From Apoderus coryli (Eukaryota; Arthropoda; Insecta; Coleoptera; Attelabidae), in contig OU452199.1 of the NCBI GenBank assembly GCA_911728435.2, positions 11,108,860 to 11,172,859 of the forward strand: DNA of 64,000 bases, in the 5' to 3' direction. The notes under the pieces are model-generated. The model did no database searches. It had not been told where the DNA came from and worked only from the letters and a program-made list of their open reading frames with translations. Shown one piece after another: positions 17,530 through 29,811 of this stretch. Both the position numbers and the translations under genes were made by a program. Every line of letters begins with the position of its first letter. Position 1 is the stretch's first letter.

Positions 17530-20500
17530 TTAAGAAAAGAAATGAGACGTAGCACTTTCACAAATACACTTTAATCTTGAAATTTCGGCAACTTCTTTTG
17601 CAGTAGCTTCTCTAATGTTTTCCGCAGCTAAAACATTTAACCTGGTCATTCTGCCTACACATCTAAAAACAACATATACAGCCGCCTTATATTTTATTCC
17701 TCGTAGTTTTAAGATCAAACACATTTCTTACCTCAAATATTGATCATATGAAAAATCTTTGATTTTCATATATGTTGAATTCGCATAATAGACAACTTGT
17801 AGAATTGGGCCTTTCTTATCCTTCAACAACAAGACTTTTTGAAAATTCACGTTTCCATTTGTTGCAGTAACAACTGGTGCTAAATAAAAAGAAATGCTTG
17901 ATGATATTTTTCGAATCAATAATACTTATATGAACGGAAAAGTTTAAATTATTATGGAAATTATTATTCCACAACTATGCAGAAGGCGTCTAATTCTGAA
18001 ATAACATGTATGTATTCGTCAAAGGGTAAGAGTGTATTTTTTACCCCACACTGCTCAGGCTTAAATGCGGATTCAGGTGTATCGAGTGATGCTGTCGATT
18101 CTGTTGCTTTTTTACCCTTTCTCCACCTTTTTTATTAAGATCGAACTTAGTATAGTTTCTCTTCCCCGAACACCGCGCGAATATTAATAACATTAGTCGA
18201 TAGGCTATGACAGTTCTAGCGCATTTCTTATGGAAAATAAATGGGAAGACGCTAAGGTCCCAAAACGCCGAAAATTCCATTTTCAAGGTCACGCGCTTGA
18301 TGGCCCCGCGAGGTTATAAACTACGTAAATGACATAAGCAATGTAATTGACATAAACGATGTAAATGGCAAAAACGACGTCCATGACATAGACGATGTAA
18401 ATGACATAACGATGTAATTAACATAAACGACGTTTATGTCATTTATAACCTCGCGTGACCTTGAAAAGAGCCATTTTCGGCGTTTTGAGATCTAAGCGTT
18501 TTCCCATGTTATTTTCCATAAGAAATGCGCCAGAACTCTCTTAGCCTATCTACTAACATTATTGTATGGGTAGATACATCGCATATATATGGCAAATAAG
18601 AAGCTCATCGTGTTAGAGTGAGCATAACTATGTACTAAAAATAATAGGTAAATAATTTTCGCCGAAAAATAAGTTATCTACCTATCTTCCTTGCTTTCAT
18701 TGCATTTCAATATTCTATATCGCCTTGCCACCTTAAATTTTAGATACATATCTGACACACACAAATATTTGCATTGCATTGGTATTGAATTTCTCTCAAA
18801 AATGGTTAATCTATGCAAATAATATATTTTTCATTTTTGGTCTAGAATTTAAGCAACTCGGCCATGTCAGGAGTACCCCAAGGTTTACTTAAGGACATTA
18901 AGGGATGCAGAGATTTTGCAGGCAGAGTTGGATAGATTGGTCTTGTGGTGTGAGGCGAACGGCATGGATCTGAATATATCTAAATATTTCGTTATAAATT
19001 TTAATAGATCAAGAATGCCTACAGATTATAATTATAGTATTGATGACTCTGAATTGAGCTTTGTTGACACAGTCAGAGATATTGGAGTCCTGATGGATAG
19101 TTCCCTGTCGTTTGTTCCTCACATTACTGACATAACCAATAAAGCATTTAGAATGCTGGGATTTCTGAGACGAAGTACTGCCGACTTCAGCCCCATGAAT
19201 TCGTTTAAGTGTTTGTACTCCTCATTGGTTAACCCACATATGGAGTACGCGTCTGCATTGTGGACCCCTTTTTATCGCTGCCATATTCAGTTTAGAGAAA
19301 GTACAAAACAGATTTTTACGTTATACATCGTATAAGCTCGGCCATCCTATTGGGATGAATGCTCCTTTTGATTATAGATCTGCACTAGACCATTTGCATC
19401 TCACTACTAATTTATTAAATTACCAGGTTCATTGTCCTGAGATTTTGGCTAAAGTGGGTATTTGTGTTCCACCTAGAAACATGCGGGCGGCCGCCTTATT
19501 TCACAAGCCTTTTCATAGGACAAATTATGCCTCCAGCTCCTTTATAGGTAGAGTTCCGGCTCTAGCTGATCTATTCCAGCAGCGGCTCGATTTTTTCGGA
19601 GATTCGCGTATCTTTATGCGCGAGCTAAACAGGATATTTGGTTCCAATGACGTGAGATTGATTTGTGATGCCCTTCCCTTGGAGTTCTGTTCTATAATTT
19701 TTAGTGTAATTCTTTAATTTTTTAGTGTAATATTAGGTTAAGAATAGGAAATTTATTTGTTTAATTTTGTTTAACTTTCTTCTATTAATATATCCTTATG
19801 GGACTGTTTTTCTTTCCTTTTTTAATTGTAAAGTTATCCAATTTAAGAGGTGGTAATTATATTTAAATTTGTTGTAGTGTATTGTTATTGTCAAATTGTT
19901 GTTATCAAATTGTATCAAATTGAAATTGGACATGTCCGTTAATAAAGAAATAGGAATGCTCTATTTATCGCAGATGACTTGAAAATCTTCGCCACCATAA
20001 ACTCAGTAGCAGATTGTATAAATCTGCAGCATGATTTGTGTGCTCTCGAAAAGTGGTGCGACAGTAACAATGTGTCTCTTAACATTCATAAATGCTGTGC
20101 CTCAGTTTTACTCGTTAAACAACGCTTATTGACTATCCGTATACAATGTCCACAAATAAACCTGAACACTGTCTGGTATTCACGATTCTTGGTGTTACGT
20201 TCGATCATAAATTCTTATTTTCGGAACATACAGAAAGAATGGTTGGTGAAGCATCTCGCATGTATGGCTTTATAACGGGTAACTGCAATGCGATAATACC
20301 TCTGCCCTCATCACATTGTTTAATGCCTGTGTGAGGTCGAAAATCTGGTGTCCTCAGTACAATATTCATAAACTGGAAGTCGAACAAAGTCAACGTAGAT
20401 TTTTGAAATATTTAGTTTTTAGAACCGCTAGTGCTTACCCAGTAAAAGAGGTTTCGATCATGAATTGTTGTTATCACGTTTCGACCGACGTTAAGAGCTT

Positions 20501-23500
20501 GGAGTACTGAAGATTTCAGAGCTCATTAACTATTTTTTATAATAAATGCCTTAGAGAACAATTCGACTGCTCTTTTCTTAGTCCATAGGTTAAATACCAG
20601 ATCGAATGTAACATTTTACTTAAACAGAGCTAGAACAAATCTATTGTTCATGTCATTTGTCATAATTTTAGTAGAATTTCTGATAGGTGTGACATTTTCA
20701 CAAATACAATTAATCACGTAAAAATGGTAGCAGCAGAGACATTTTTTGTGGTTTAGGTGTGTGGGTTCGTAAAATTAGGATTTCGTCCAATCATAAATTT
20801 ATTTAGGAATTCAATTTTTTAGTTTGTATATTGTCCTTTAAATGGGAAAGTGTTGGGCAGTAAACGCTTTATTTATTATCATTAGTCGAAGAGATACAGT
20901 AGAGTAGAGTGTGGGTTAACGCAGATATAGTGCCTCAGAAAATCGGAAAAGAATTCGACGCACTTTTTATTAGGGATTGCATGGGAGTACAAACTGCTCC
21001 ATTAGCTCATATATTTCATCTTGCTCTGGAATATGTTAAGATCGATGTATATAACGCCAGTGAAAAATTATTGGCCAGAGATTACCGCACCTTGTCCATC
21101 TTGCGCAACGTTTCTGGCCATGGAAATAGCACTGTATAACCGCATTTTTTATTTATTATGTGGGCAGTTTGTCGTCAGTAAACAAGGTTTTAAATCCACC
21201 TACTCTTACCAACTTAGTTTCATTGATGCAGCAAGGCTCCGATGTTGTTGATTGTTGATGCGAAGTGCTCAACTAGATGTTATCTATCATGGTGTATGGT
21301 TTACACTTATAATTTAGAATTATTGTTAGCTTCTTATCTTTCAAACAGAGAGAGATCAATTTGTCTTGTATAATGAGGAACGGGAATCAAGTTCAACGTG
21401 CTTGGTGACAGTTTTAATTCAAGTGTACTCATTAGAAATTGCTCCTATTTCTACTTAAACTGTTGACAATTGCGTGGACTGAGAGGATCGAGATATTGAA
21501 TAAGTACTGAAAACTAATGTAAGTATGCTGTATTTACCTATAACTTCAAACAAACATGACTGATTTTTAAATATTTTAGCCCATGTTAACACTGATTCTA
21601 CATTTCCAGTAAAAATAAACATCTTTTCCAAATCGGTGGTCTGAAAATACATGTCAATATTAAATTATTTTGTTATCAAACAGTAAATACTTACTCCATA
21701 TATTATGTTGTCTCTGCTAGTTGTAGTATTTATTTCCCCCTCCTTTTGAACACCTTTAATCGATTGACCGGTATACGTATCAGTGGTGATAGAATGAGCC
21801 AAATTTTTGACATTTGTTTTTTCAACAACATTTTTCTTATTAGATGATTCTCCGTTTATGCTTTTAGTGTTTGCAATACCAGTACTAAGAACAACGGCCT
21901 TGTTAGCATTCTGATAATTCAAACCGCCTGAATTGCTTCGTCGGCTGCTGTTTACTGTGTTTTGTTCATAACTCTTAAGCTGAAAAAATTTAAATATAAT
22001 GCATACATACAGGGTGCGCCAGTTTTCCCCGAAAAAACTCAGGCTTAACCTCTACAGCTGGAAAAATGGACTTAAGTGTGTGAAAGTTTTGGAATTTTTC
22101 TTCAATCAAGCTCTTATTATAAAAAATTGATATCTAGTACATATATTACATATTATGAGACAAACTCCATACTTAAAGAAAATTAACGATGGTCAATATT
22201 TATAAGGTAATACCACAGCTATCATACACACATAGGCATAGCTGTGGTAATAGCCTATAGTCATTGTGTTTATTATAATATAGTGTGTCAGAGCTTGGTT
22301 AGTACCTGTCAACTAACAACAGATGGCGCTATCATATACCAGAAATTTATTAATGAACGACTGAAGTTGATAACGCTGTCTGTTGTTAGATGATGGTACT
22401 AACCAAGCGCTGACACACTATAAACACAATGCTATAGGTATATACAGGGTTATTCACGCCATAAAACACGGAATAGTGTGGCTAAACTATTTAATTTCAT
22501 AAAAGTTTTATTCAGGGGTTCGATAAAAATGATTTATGGCCTAATATTATGAATAAATATGTGCATTTTCCAGGAAAACGTCAAGAGTTATCCATAGGAC
22601 AGTATTATAATATTTGACAGTTAATTACCACAGTATAATAAATAATACAGTATTCTGTCTTTCACCATTTCACGTTTGCAAGCCGTCCTGCGCATATCGT
22701 CGCGCATGCCGCCATTATGGGTTACAACGTCAAAATAATCGCATTGACGTAGATAGATACAGTTCACTACTGTGTTCAATATATAGTTCATTGTCGGCGT
22801 GTACGAGATAAATAAATATTGTGTTTAAATCTAACTCTGTGTTTTGTGTTTTTGGTATAGTGTTCGTGAGAATTAAAAGGATTTTATTTTTATTAACGTG
22901 TCTTGGGATTCATACAATGAATAATCACGGAGGACATGTGTGTGTTGCAAAATGTTGTCCCAATAAGCGGTACACTTGCTCTAAACATTTTTTTCGCTTC
23001 CCCAAAGATCCTGTTAGGTGAGTAATAAGTAAAAATTAAGATAAATACTAGATAATTTTACGTTTATAACAACTATTTGTATAACCGTAAAATTTATATT
23101 ACGAAATGACAGTATCTAATATGTTTTTAAACTAAATACAAGTGAAACATAAACACAAGTTGTCGCGTGGCTAGTTGTTATTTTATTGACAATATCATTA
23201 TAAAGTTTCAAGAAGTTTTTGCCAAAATTTGCCTTTAAAGTTGCTGTTGTTGTAATTTGTGAATTAAACTACCCGTTTAACTCACTACAACGATATTCAT
23301 AATAAACCACGAAAATTGAAATAAACGCGATTTATTAATAAAGAAAAATAACAAACTAAATACAAAACTGAAACGATTTTAACTGACCAATATAATATAG
23401 AAATTGAAAACTAATCAAAAATCTGACAATCTTAATTCTCTTTTGACAATAACAACTTTTTCCAATAGTTACCATAGCAACTGATATGCTGATATTTAAA

Positions 23501-26500
23501 TTGATATATATACAGTGTGTTTCTGCACTACTTGCATTTACTTTCAATAATTATAGATCATTTTTTTCCATGATCCTTATTTAGTTATTTAATTTGATAG
23601 GGCAAGAAAGTGCTAGATCACAATTTGGATACATTGCACAAATCATATCGTCTGTGTTCAGATCATTTTGATTTGAAAACATTCACAAATCAATTTTGTA
23701 ATCGTTTAAATTACAACGCCACTCCTACGATATTTCCCGCACTGGAGGGCTCTTCAAGTCAAAGTGATCGTGACAATTACTGCCTCCCGAAACTAGCCAA
23801 TTTGGAAGAGATTCCTTCAAAGAAGATTAAGCTAATAAAAAATATTGTTGCTCCCCCTGGTATGCCAATCAAAGACCGAATCAATGATCACTTTATATAA
23901 TTCAATACTAGGGGAAATTGAGTTCATGTTTAAATTAGCATCTTCACGTGTTTCGGGTGTAAACAGATTTCGGATTAATTACGCTATTGCAGAAATAATA
24001 AGTACGACATTTTGGCAGCAAAGCATTGTAAGTTGGTATGTTGTTTAAGCGAGTAGATTCCATAAGAGTAACACACAAAATTAGATATATCAATTCAACA
24101 AACAAAATAAAAGTTAAATTTAGGTTAAGTTAGGAAGCACTGCTTCAACTTTTGTTAAAATGTCTTTTATTCACTAATAAAATCTTTATTATTGTTGTGT
24201 TTATTATTATTATTATTAAAAATCACCCAATCATGTCAACATTTAACTGATAACACCACTCAAGGTTGTTTTCAATCACTATGACACACCACAAATATTT
24301 CTGAAATTGACAGCGATATTATTATGTACTTAAATATTTTTACAAAAATAAAAATACAGTACTGTGGTTAGAAACCAAAAACTATAATTATTCTTAGTCA
24401 GGACCTGTTTTGTAACCCAAAATGGCGGCATCTTACGTCACACTTTTTTTCAAAGTGCGAACGTGGAGACGGAATGCTGTACTTATTAATGCTGTGTAAT
24501 TACTTTGTGCATCTAATTTTGACCTCATATACCGGGTGTTCCATTTGAAATAAACAAGTTATTTAGAATTAAACTTTACGTTCATATAACTTATAGTATT
24601 GGACACCCTGTATATATCATTGGGGTTTTTTGTATTATTAAATTATGTCTATATTTTTATAAAAATTAAAATATTTAAAAAACTGTTAGGTTTAGGTGAG
24701 ATGTACTTTAATGAAAGTTAGGTTTATTTTGAACGGGGAATCTAAAAATATATTCATATGCAGGGCATTCCATTTAAAAAAACACAAACATCCATTTTGA
24801 TGTAGTTTTGTTGCCAAATAGTAGTAGTAGTTCAAAGGACACATAAAATAAATATATGGTGGTGTAAACATATTAGAATAAATTAAAATTTTTCTATATC
24901 ATTATGAAAGAGATTTTATAAAATTGTTGGTTTTATTACTGCCAAAAAATGATATGTAATTTTAATACAAACTATATTTTTTATATCATAAATGTGGCAA
25001 CATTAGCTTTTCCCACATAAAATTTGACATTTATATCAGGTTACATCCATATACTTGTATTATAATGCTTATATTTTATATTATCATATCACAATAAACT
25101 ACTATTATACGTAGAATTTATGGTGATATTGTACAATACAATGACGTGTTTTATACCAATTATATGATTATTATAACTTTTCCAAAGTACGCCCATTAAG
25201 TACTTTTTAAGACTCCCCTGTAAAAGAACATCAAAATGGCCGTGCCCTTTTTTACCACTCACTTGAGCGATATAGTATAGTTAGGGATGCTAAAAAAATA
25301 GAAATATCGATACCGATACCAATAGCGATACTTTTTGCCAAGTATCGATTCCTACCGATACTTGTCTAAAAAGTATCGATACTCTTAGGTATCGGTATCG
25401 AAACTGTACACAACACTTTTAACAATAAAACTGTTGAATGTATATTAGATTTTGTGTTACATAACATAGGACAGTAGTCGCCAACCAAGAAAATAATTCA
25501 GAAATGGTGGTGGCAGTATAATGTACAATAATTATTTTCGATACCGATACTGCTACCAAAGTATTGATACCAACTTGGTATCGTTCTAAAAGTATCGATG
25601 CCAAAAATACTCGATACTGCAGCAAAAGTATCGATACTTTGAGAGTATCGATACTTTTTTAGCATCCCTAAGTATAGTATATAATATATATTATGGCGTA
25701 TAATAGGTACATCATACACTTTTAAGGGTCGTGTGCTTTGACTAGGAATCAAAGGTCGTGTGCATGTTATCCTACCAGAACTTTTTTGTGTAAGGGCGTT
25801 GACGTCTACCAATCAATAATTTAAATTGTCCGTTCAGTTCAAAAACTTTGTTGTATGTTACATTTTGTTGTTGTTGTATAAGGGCCCTACCTATTAGTTT
25901 TCAAGTTGAATTCAATTTAACCTTATTATGATACAAACCAAAACAAAATTTTAAAGCAAAGTGGCCGTACATTTATTCAGTTTCTCGCAAAAACTGAGAA
26001 ATAAGTAAAAGTCAAAAAAAAGTTTTGAAGCAAAAGGAAAAGTTGAATTTTTGATCGGTAGACGTCAACGGTGTTACACGTATAAGTGCTTGTGGATAAC
26101 ATGAATACGACCCCTAAAAATGTATCACCATGTAGATATTCACCATCCTTTATTTGTATGGAGTTTGTAATAACTGTATTAAATTTTAATTTATTTAAAA
26201 CTCTTGGAAATACATTGAAAAATTTCCACCCTATAATTCCCTTATAGGAGTCATTTTTCGGTACATGTTTATAACGTCTTGTGATTTCTCAGCTGAAGAA
26301 GGTAAGCCTGACGTACCTATGTTGGGAAATATCCTGTATATACCTACATAAGGCGTAGGCTATGTACCTATGTGTAATGATGATGATATGAGTTAGACCA
26401 ACTCAAAATAAAATGGAAGATTATAGTGGAAAGTGAATAAATTAAATACCAAAATGAATAAGACTAGAAAGTTTAATTACGAAATAAAAATAAATAAAGT

Positions 26501-27739
26501 ACCTAACACAATAATTCAGCTAATTTCCAAGAAAAATTATCATGGTCGAGAGACTGTTAACGATATCTATGTATATCGCACATTAAATGTTAATATAATA
26601 TATTTGAATTTCTGTTTTTAATACGAAATCTATAAGTATTTGTTTTGAGTTTAATACTTTTTGTTGTACTTTTGTGTATCATCATTTGGTAAACATGTAG
26701 TATAGTTGTACTAAATTATGGTCTGACCGCGCCGCTGCGCAGTCAGACGAGTTCCGATTGTAATCGAAGTGTGGTGTTGCCAGGTTTAAAACACACATTA
26801 TGTTGAAACGGTTAAATATTTGGCGCTTAATTTTTGACCGTGAAATGTAAATGCTACTCTAGGTTGTACACCTATTTGTTATATTTATGTGGATTAGTTC
26901 GATAGCAGTCATCGATAGGTAATCATTGCAGTAGGTTAAGGGTAAAATGCTGAGTATGGAAGGTTAGGTAGCAGGCAGGGATGTGTTGTCCTAATAATGA
27001 CTGCTATCGAACTAATATAACAACTACGTGCCTACTACATTTCATCTCAATCCTGCTTTCTACACTCACCCTCCTTTACTAACTCTTCCTGATCATCACT
27101 ATTACACCCTTACAACACATCCCTGCCTGCTACCTAACCTTCCTTACTCAGCATTTCACCCCCAGCAATGATATAATAATTACATCCACTGTATAAATTT
27201 ATAATATCATAAAATTGTATTATTCATTCTATCAGTCGATATAGTGAATAGATACCAACCTGGCAACATCGTTAGAGTAGTGACACTTTTTCACATAAAA
27301 TTCGTCTGACTGTGCAGCGGCGCGGTCAGACCATAATTTAGTACAACTATACTGCATGTTTACCCATCATTTGGTCACGCTACTTAACAAGGAGCTTTCA
27401 AATGATAAGCGAATGATTTGTAAATAGGTAAGTACCAGCAGACATAACTAGGTATATTGTTCTTTTTCTCTATGGTACCAACAAGTAAGTACAGGAATTC
27501 AATTTTTCATAAAAGAACTTTAACTAATAATTATTGTTAGGTAATTATTAGTTATGAAAGGCTTGTAAATTTTGAAATACTTTCGTTTTCAGTAAATATA
27601 TTCCTACCTCATTACGTGCAGGGACGAATGACGATTGATGCTGACGGTTGTTATAAGTTCCTGGGGATTGTTTAAACATACCGGTTTTACTCATATCATA
27701 ATTTTGAGCAGATTGATTGCACTGAACAAATTTACTCAT
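17530..27739 (-). CDS. SPATA22: SPATA22-like meiotic protein (5 exons, 266 residues)
   Basis: Exons in transcript order are 27608-27739, 21695-21979, 21538-21640, 17732-17879 and 17530-17662. All borders are AG/GT, phases match, and the total of 801 nt is exactly 267 codons including TAA. The N-terminal 140 residues are polar and low-complexity (Asn/Ser/Thr-rich) with no known domain. The C-terminal half resembles the conserved C-terminus of vertebrate SPATA22: a Trp-containing helix (VLTWAKIF), LFEVIGAPV, a KVLLLKDKKGP strand and RCVGRM near the end. In vertebrates SPATA22 binds MEIOB and RPA on single-stranded DNA during meiotic recombination. That role is known for the family, while the homology here is inferred from remembered motifs. 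Introns 1 and 3 are swollen by transposons. Geminin lies 394 bp upstream on the same strand. An unrelated OB-fold protein is the main alternative. Confidence 0.65.
18185..18563. mobile_element. Palindromic MITE with internal 18-bp tandem repeats
   Basis: Arms of about 110-120 bp at 18185-18297 and 18440-18563 are inverted copies; both contain a block based on gcgcatttcttatgg and one on cgccgaaaat. The centre (about 18325-18445) is made of imperfect repeats of 'acgatgtaaatgacataa'. It lies in intron 3 of the SPATA22-like gene. The target duplication is not clear. The internal tandem repeat makes this a foldback-like design. Confidence 0.7.
18859..19950 (+). pseudogene. Jockey/CR1-like LINE fragment (reverse transcriptase C-terminus)
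   Basis: A GVPQG motif (18867-18885 region, reading MSGVPQG) starts a reverse-transcriptase fragment. The frame then shifts to an ORF (to 19335) with LDRLVLWCEANGMDLN and DIGVLMDSSLSF, the post-catalytic RT regions, and after another break a third frame (19355-19717) matches the C-terminal segment of such ORF2 proteins. The FADD/YADD catalytic box is missing, deleted between 18885 and 18910. A 3' untranslated tail with AATAAAG ends near 19950. It is dead, sits in intron 3 of the SPATA22-like gene and runs antisense to it. Confidence 0.7.
19951..20520 (+). pseudogene. Second LINE reverse-transcriptase fragment
   Basis: A frame beginning LFIADDLKIFATINS carries an RT catalytic box (IADD in place of FADD). 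It continues DLCALEKWCDSNNVSLNIHKC and then breaks into at least two further frames (20146-20334 and 20316-20510). Same strand and general family as the fragment just upstream, but it is a different copy, because it keeps the catalytic box the first one lost. Confidence 0.6.
20521..21537. other. Rest of SPATA22-like intron 3, unassigned
   Basis: Two overlapping plus-strand ORFs (20909-21139 and 21021-21251) share a region in different frames. Together they may be one frameshifted sequence containing VPQKIGKEFDALFIRD and ITAPCPSCATF, but no family was recognised. The rest is AT-rich. Confidence 0.3.
22211..22249. repeat. 12-bp perfect hairpin next to a MITE
   Basis: 'taccacagctat' (22211-22222) and its exact inverse (22238-22249) enclose a 15-nt loop, immediately left of the element at 22254. 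Confidence 0.6.
22254..22438. mobile_element. Palindromic MITE, about 75-bp inverted arms
   Basis: Left arm from 22254 ('cctatagtcattgtgttt') and right arm ending 22438 are inverted copies for about 75 bp, including a shared gtgtgtcag-cttggttagta block and an aacaacaga block. No coding capacity. It lies in intron 1 of the SPATA22-like gene. Confidence 0.7.
22917..23902 (+). pseudogene. THAP-domain gene fragment, probably decayed
   Basis: Two plus-strand coding segments together make a THAP zinc-finger (C2CH) DNA-binding domain. Segment 22917-23017 starts with an ATG and contains the first cysteines (CVAKCCPNKRY) and HFFRFPKD, ending at a strong AG/GTGAGT donor. Segment 23601-23902 contains YRLCSDHF (the C-x2-H pair) and NATPTIFPA, the A-x-PTIF box that closes THAP domains. 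Joining at the best donor and acceptor puts the two out of frame by one base, so it is either decayed, uses a weak donor at 23012, or contains a sequencing error. THAP domains occur in host transcription factors and P-element transposases; no transposase core was found here. It lies antisense inside intron 1 of the SPATA22-like gene. Confidence 0.55.
24532..24613. mobile_element. Tiny palindromic element with 'acCGGGTGTTCC' type ends
   Basis: Left end accgggtgttcc and right end ggacaccctgt are imperfect inverted repeats 80 bp apart. Related 'acagggt' ends occur at 22015 and 22446. Small elements with such ends are common in insects; superfamily not assigned. Confidence 0.35.
25282..25670. mobile_element. 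hAT-type MITE rich in 'tatcgata' repeats
   Basis: The ends 'tagggatgctaaaaaa' and its inverse are flanked by a perfect 8-bp duplication, agtatagt (25274-25281 and 25671-25678), the size hAT transposases make. The body is packed with tatcgata/accgatac motifs in both orientations near both ends and has no transposase. Confidence 0.85.
26688..27364. mobile_element. 677-bp element with about 60-bp inverted ends and interleaved inner palindromes
   Basis: The ends begin ggtaaacatg and run about 60 bp as inverted repeats through the GC-rich block ctgaccgcgccgctgcg. The direct repeat catcattt (26680-26687 and 27365-27372) flanks it. Inside are two further inverted pairs that interleave: A at about 26891-26911 with 26996-27017 (gttcgatagcagtcat), and B at about 26945-26990 with 27113-27160 (gcaggcagggatgtgttgt). 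No ORF of note. The 8-bp duplication would suit hAT. Confidence 0.8.
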
Positions 27740-28133
27740 CCTAAAAATTAAACAAATGTAGGTATATTATGATATAGAATATATTTAAATTATTTTAATT
27801 ACTTATATATGCCTTATGCAGTTAAGTCAAAATTGTAAATATTTCGTTACTTGTGATTTGTACGTGACACGATCATTGACATTTTAATGAAACGTATACT
27901 CCACAGCCAACTTGATTTATGAAATAATAACATATTATACTTCATTTCGGAATGTAGGTATCTATTTATTTATTATCATTAATATTCATTAAGGCCACTT
28001 TAAATCAGTCACAAATAATAGAAAAATAAGCCTAAATTCTAAAGTGATGAAATAACTGTAAATAACATTGTACTTAGGTACTAATAATATGTGAATAGGT
28101 ATGTAAGGTACTTAAATAACTTCATACATAATT

Positions 28134-28807
28134 TCAAGATTCTTCTTCCGGTTGATCGGGTTGGTCATCTGTTGGATTTTCTTCAGCTAGCATTTCCTAG
28201 ATATTAAAAATATTATTTATAAGTATATTTTGACAATTATATGTGAGGCTTACCTGTAGAACTTCTACAAGTTGTTTAGATTCTTCCAACATTTCCTTGC
28301 AGATTTTATTTTCCTCCTTTAATATATCAATGTTTTCTTTTAATTTTTCAATTTCCTTTAGACTTGTGTCAAGAGATTCACCGCGTTTTTCAGCCAATAG
28401 ACGCCAATAATCTTCGCTGGGATGGTCAGATGTCAAGTCCTCTTCTGTGACACAGTATTTTTCTGTTTGTACTGCTTTGTGCATGAGAGTACCTTTCCTC
28501 CTTATAAGTTCGCTTTCAGTATCTCTGAAAAGATTCCAGTAATATAGGTATTTCTGTAAAGGAAGTTTAATTTAAAAATACCGAAACTTACAATTTGTCT
28601 TTTATTAAGACTTGTCTACCAGCTAGGTTTTCTTTATCCGTTGCTGTTTGTTGTATAGTTCTTAAAGACTTTCTGTTGTTTTTCATGTTATTTTCCTGTA
28701 ATGTTTGGTTTTTATAAATGTTTGGAGACATAACCTTAATAACAACTTACTTGATCGTCCGAAGCTATCTTAATAACAATTTTTCTAGTACCGTCTGTTT
28801 TCATCAT
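28134..28807 (-). CDS. geminin: Geminin, DNA replication licensing inhibitor
   Basis: Four exons, 28751-28807, 28592-28695, 28254-28524 and 28134-28196, with AG/GT borders and compatible phases, total 495 nt: 164 residues and TGA. Geminin binds Cdt1 through a parallel coiled-coil dimer and blocks MCM reloading in S/G2; in animals it is destroyed at anaphase. Visible features are an N-terminal basic segment RKSLRTIQQ (near residue 25, matching the conserved RKTLKVLQ-type motif and a possible destruction-box region), then the conserved Cdt1-binding DHPSEDYWRLLAEKR, directly followed by a Leu-heptad coiled coil (LDTSLKEIEKLKENIDIL). The C-terminus is acidic (QPDQPEEES), as in the family. Length is slightly shorter than vertebrate geminin (about 210). 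It is on the same strand as, and 394 bp upstream of, the SPATA22-like gene, with its own start, so they are probably separate transcripts. Confidence 0.9.
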
Positions 28808-29005
28808 AGTGCTATTGTCTACAATTTATGTTTTCCGAAATTTATTTTATTAAACAATGAAATAGTTCACGGATTTCATTAAGCTGTACCTCCGCTTCGC
28901 GCTTTATTTTCTTTTTGGTTTGATATTTGATACAAACAATTATTTTTATCAATGAACTTCCGTTAGGTTACCGAGGTTATTTACGATGTGAGCCAAGGCC
29001 AAGAA

Positions 29006-29811
29006 TTAGGGATGGCAACGATATATCGATATATTAAAAATATCGATATATTTTTTTAATATATCGATATATTTCTTTCGATATATCGAAACAAATATCG
29101 ATATATACAACACGATATATCGGTACATTATCAAAATAAATATATCTGCTACAGCTGCTTTCTTTCGCTAGTTTTATTGATCCGGATTTATTAATCAGGA
29201 TTTGTTGGATTTCTGAAGGCTCGATAAGTTTACCTAAAAGAGGCAAGGGGATTACGTATCCGGATCGCGATAGGCGCTAAAGTGGGGATGAATCAGAAAA
29301 TGCGTTTTTAGCAAAAGAACATGTGAATCTAAACGCGTTTGGATCCTGAAATCAGTAGCGAAAGAAAGCAGCTTACATACACAGGTTTAAAACTAAAAGG
29401 TCCTTGTTGTGTTGCCGTAGCAGTCGACGCACACAACAAAAAATCCAAAAAATCGAAATCGTCTAACAGGAAATAGATTATCAAAATTATTATTTCTCAG
29501 TTGTGTTCCAGAAAATTTTGAATTAATTGACCTAACCTAATGTAATTATTTCTAACAAATATTCTTACGTTTGCATATGTATTTTCAGGCAAATAAATTT
29601 TAATGAATACTATTTTATTTCATTATTTGAATCTTTAAAATTTCAGGTTTATTTACAACTACAATCCACTCTAAAATAAAAATATTGCAAATATATCGAT
29701 ATATATAAAATATCGATATTTTTCATTCGATATATCGAGTATATCGATATATAGTTTCGATATATCATTTGATTCAATATATCGATATATTTATTTATTT
29801 TGCCATCCCCA
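29006..29811. mobile_element. hAT-type non-autonomous element with 'atatatcgatat' subterminal repeats
   Basis: Ends 'ttagggatggcaa' and inverse 'ttgccatcccca' are flanked by the 8-bp duplication gccaagaa (28998-29005 and 29812-29819). About 100 bp at each end consists of repeated atatcgatat in both orientations. The middle is unique AT-rich sequence with no transposase. Its layout parallels the element at 25282-25670, but the repeat unit differs. Confidence 0.8.

Noticed and set aside
20909..21251. Two overlapping ORFs as a possible gene
   Set aside because: They overlap in different frames with no splice logic and no recognisable domain, next to dead LINE fragments.
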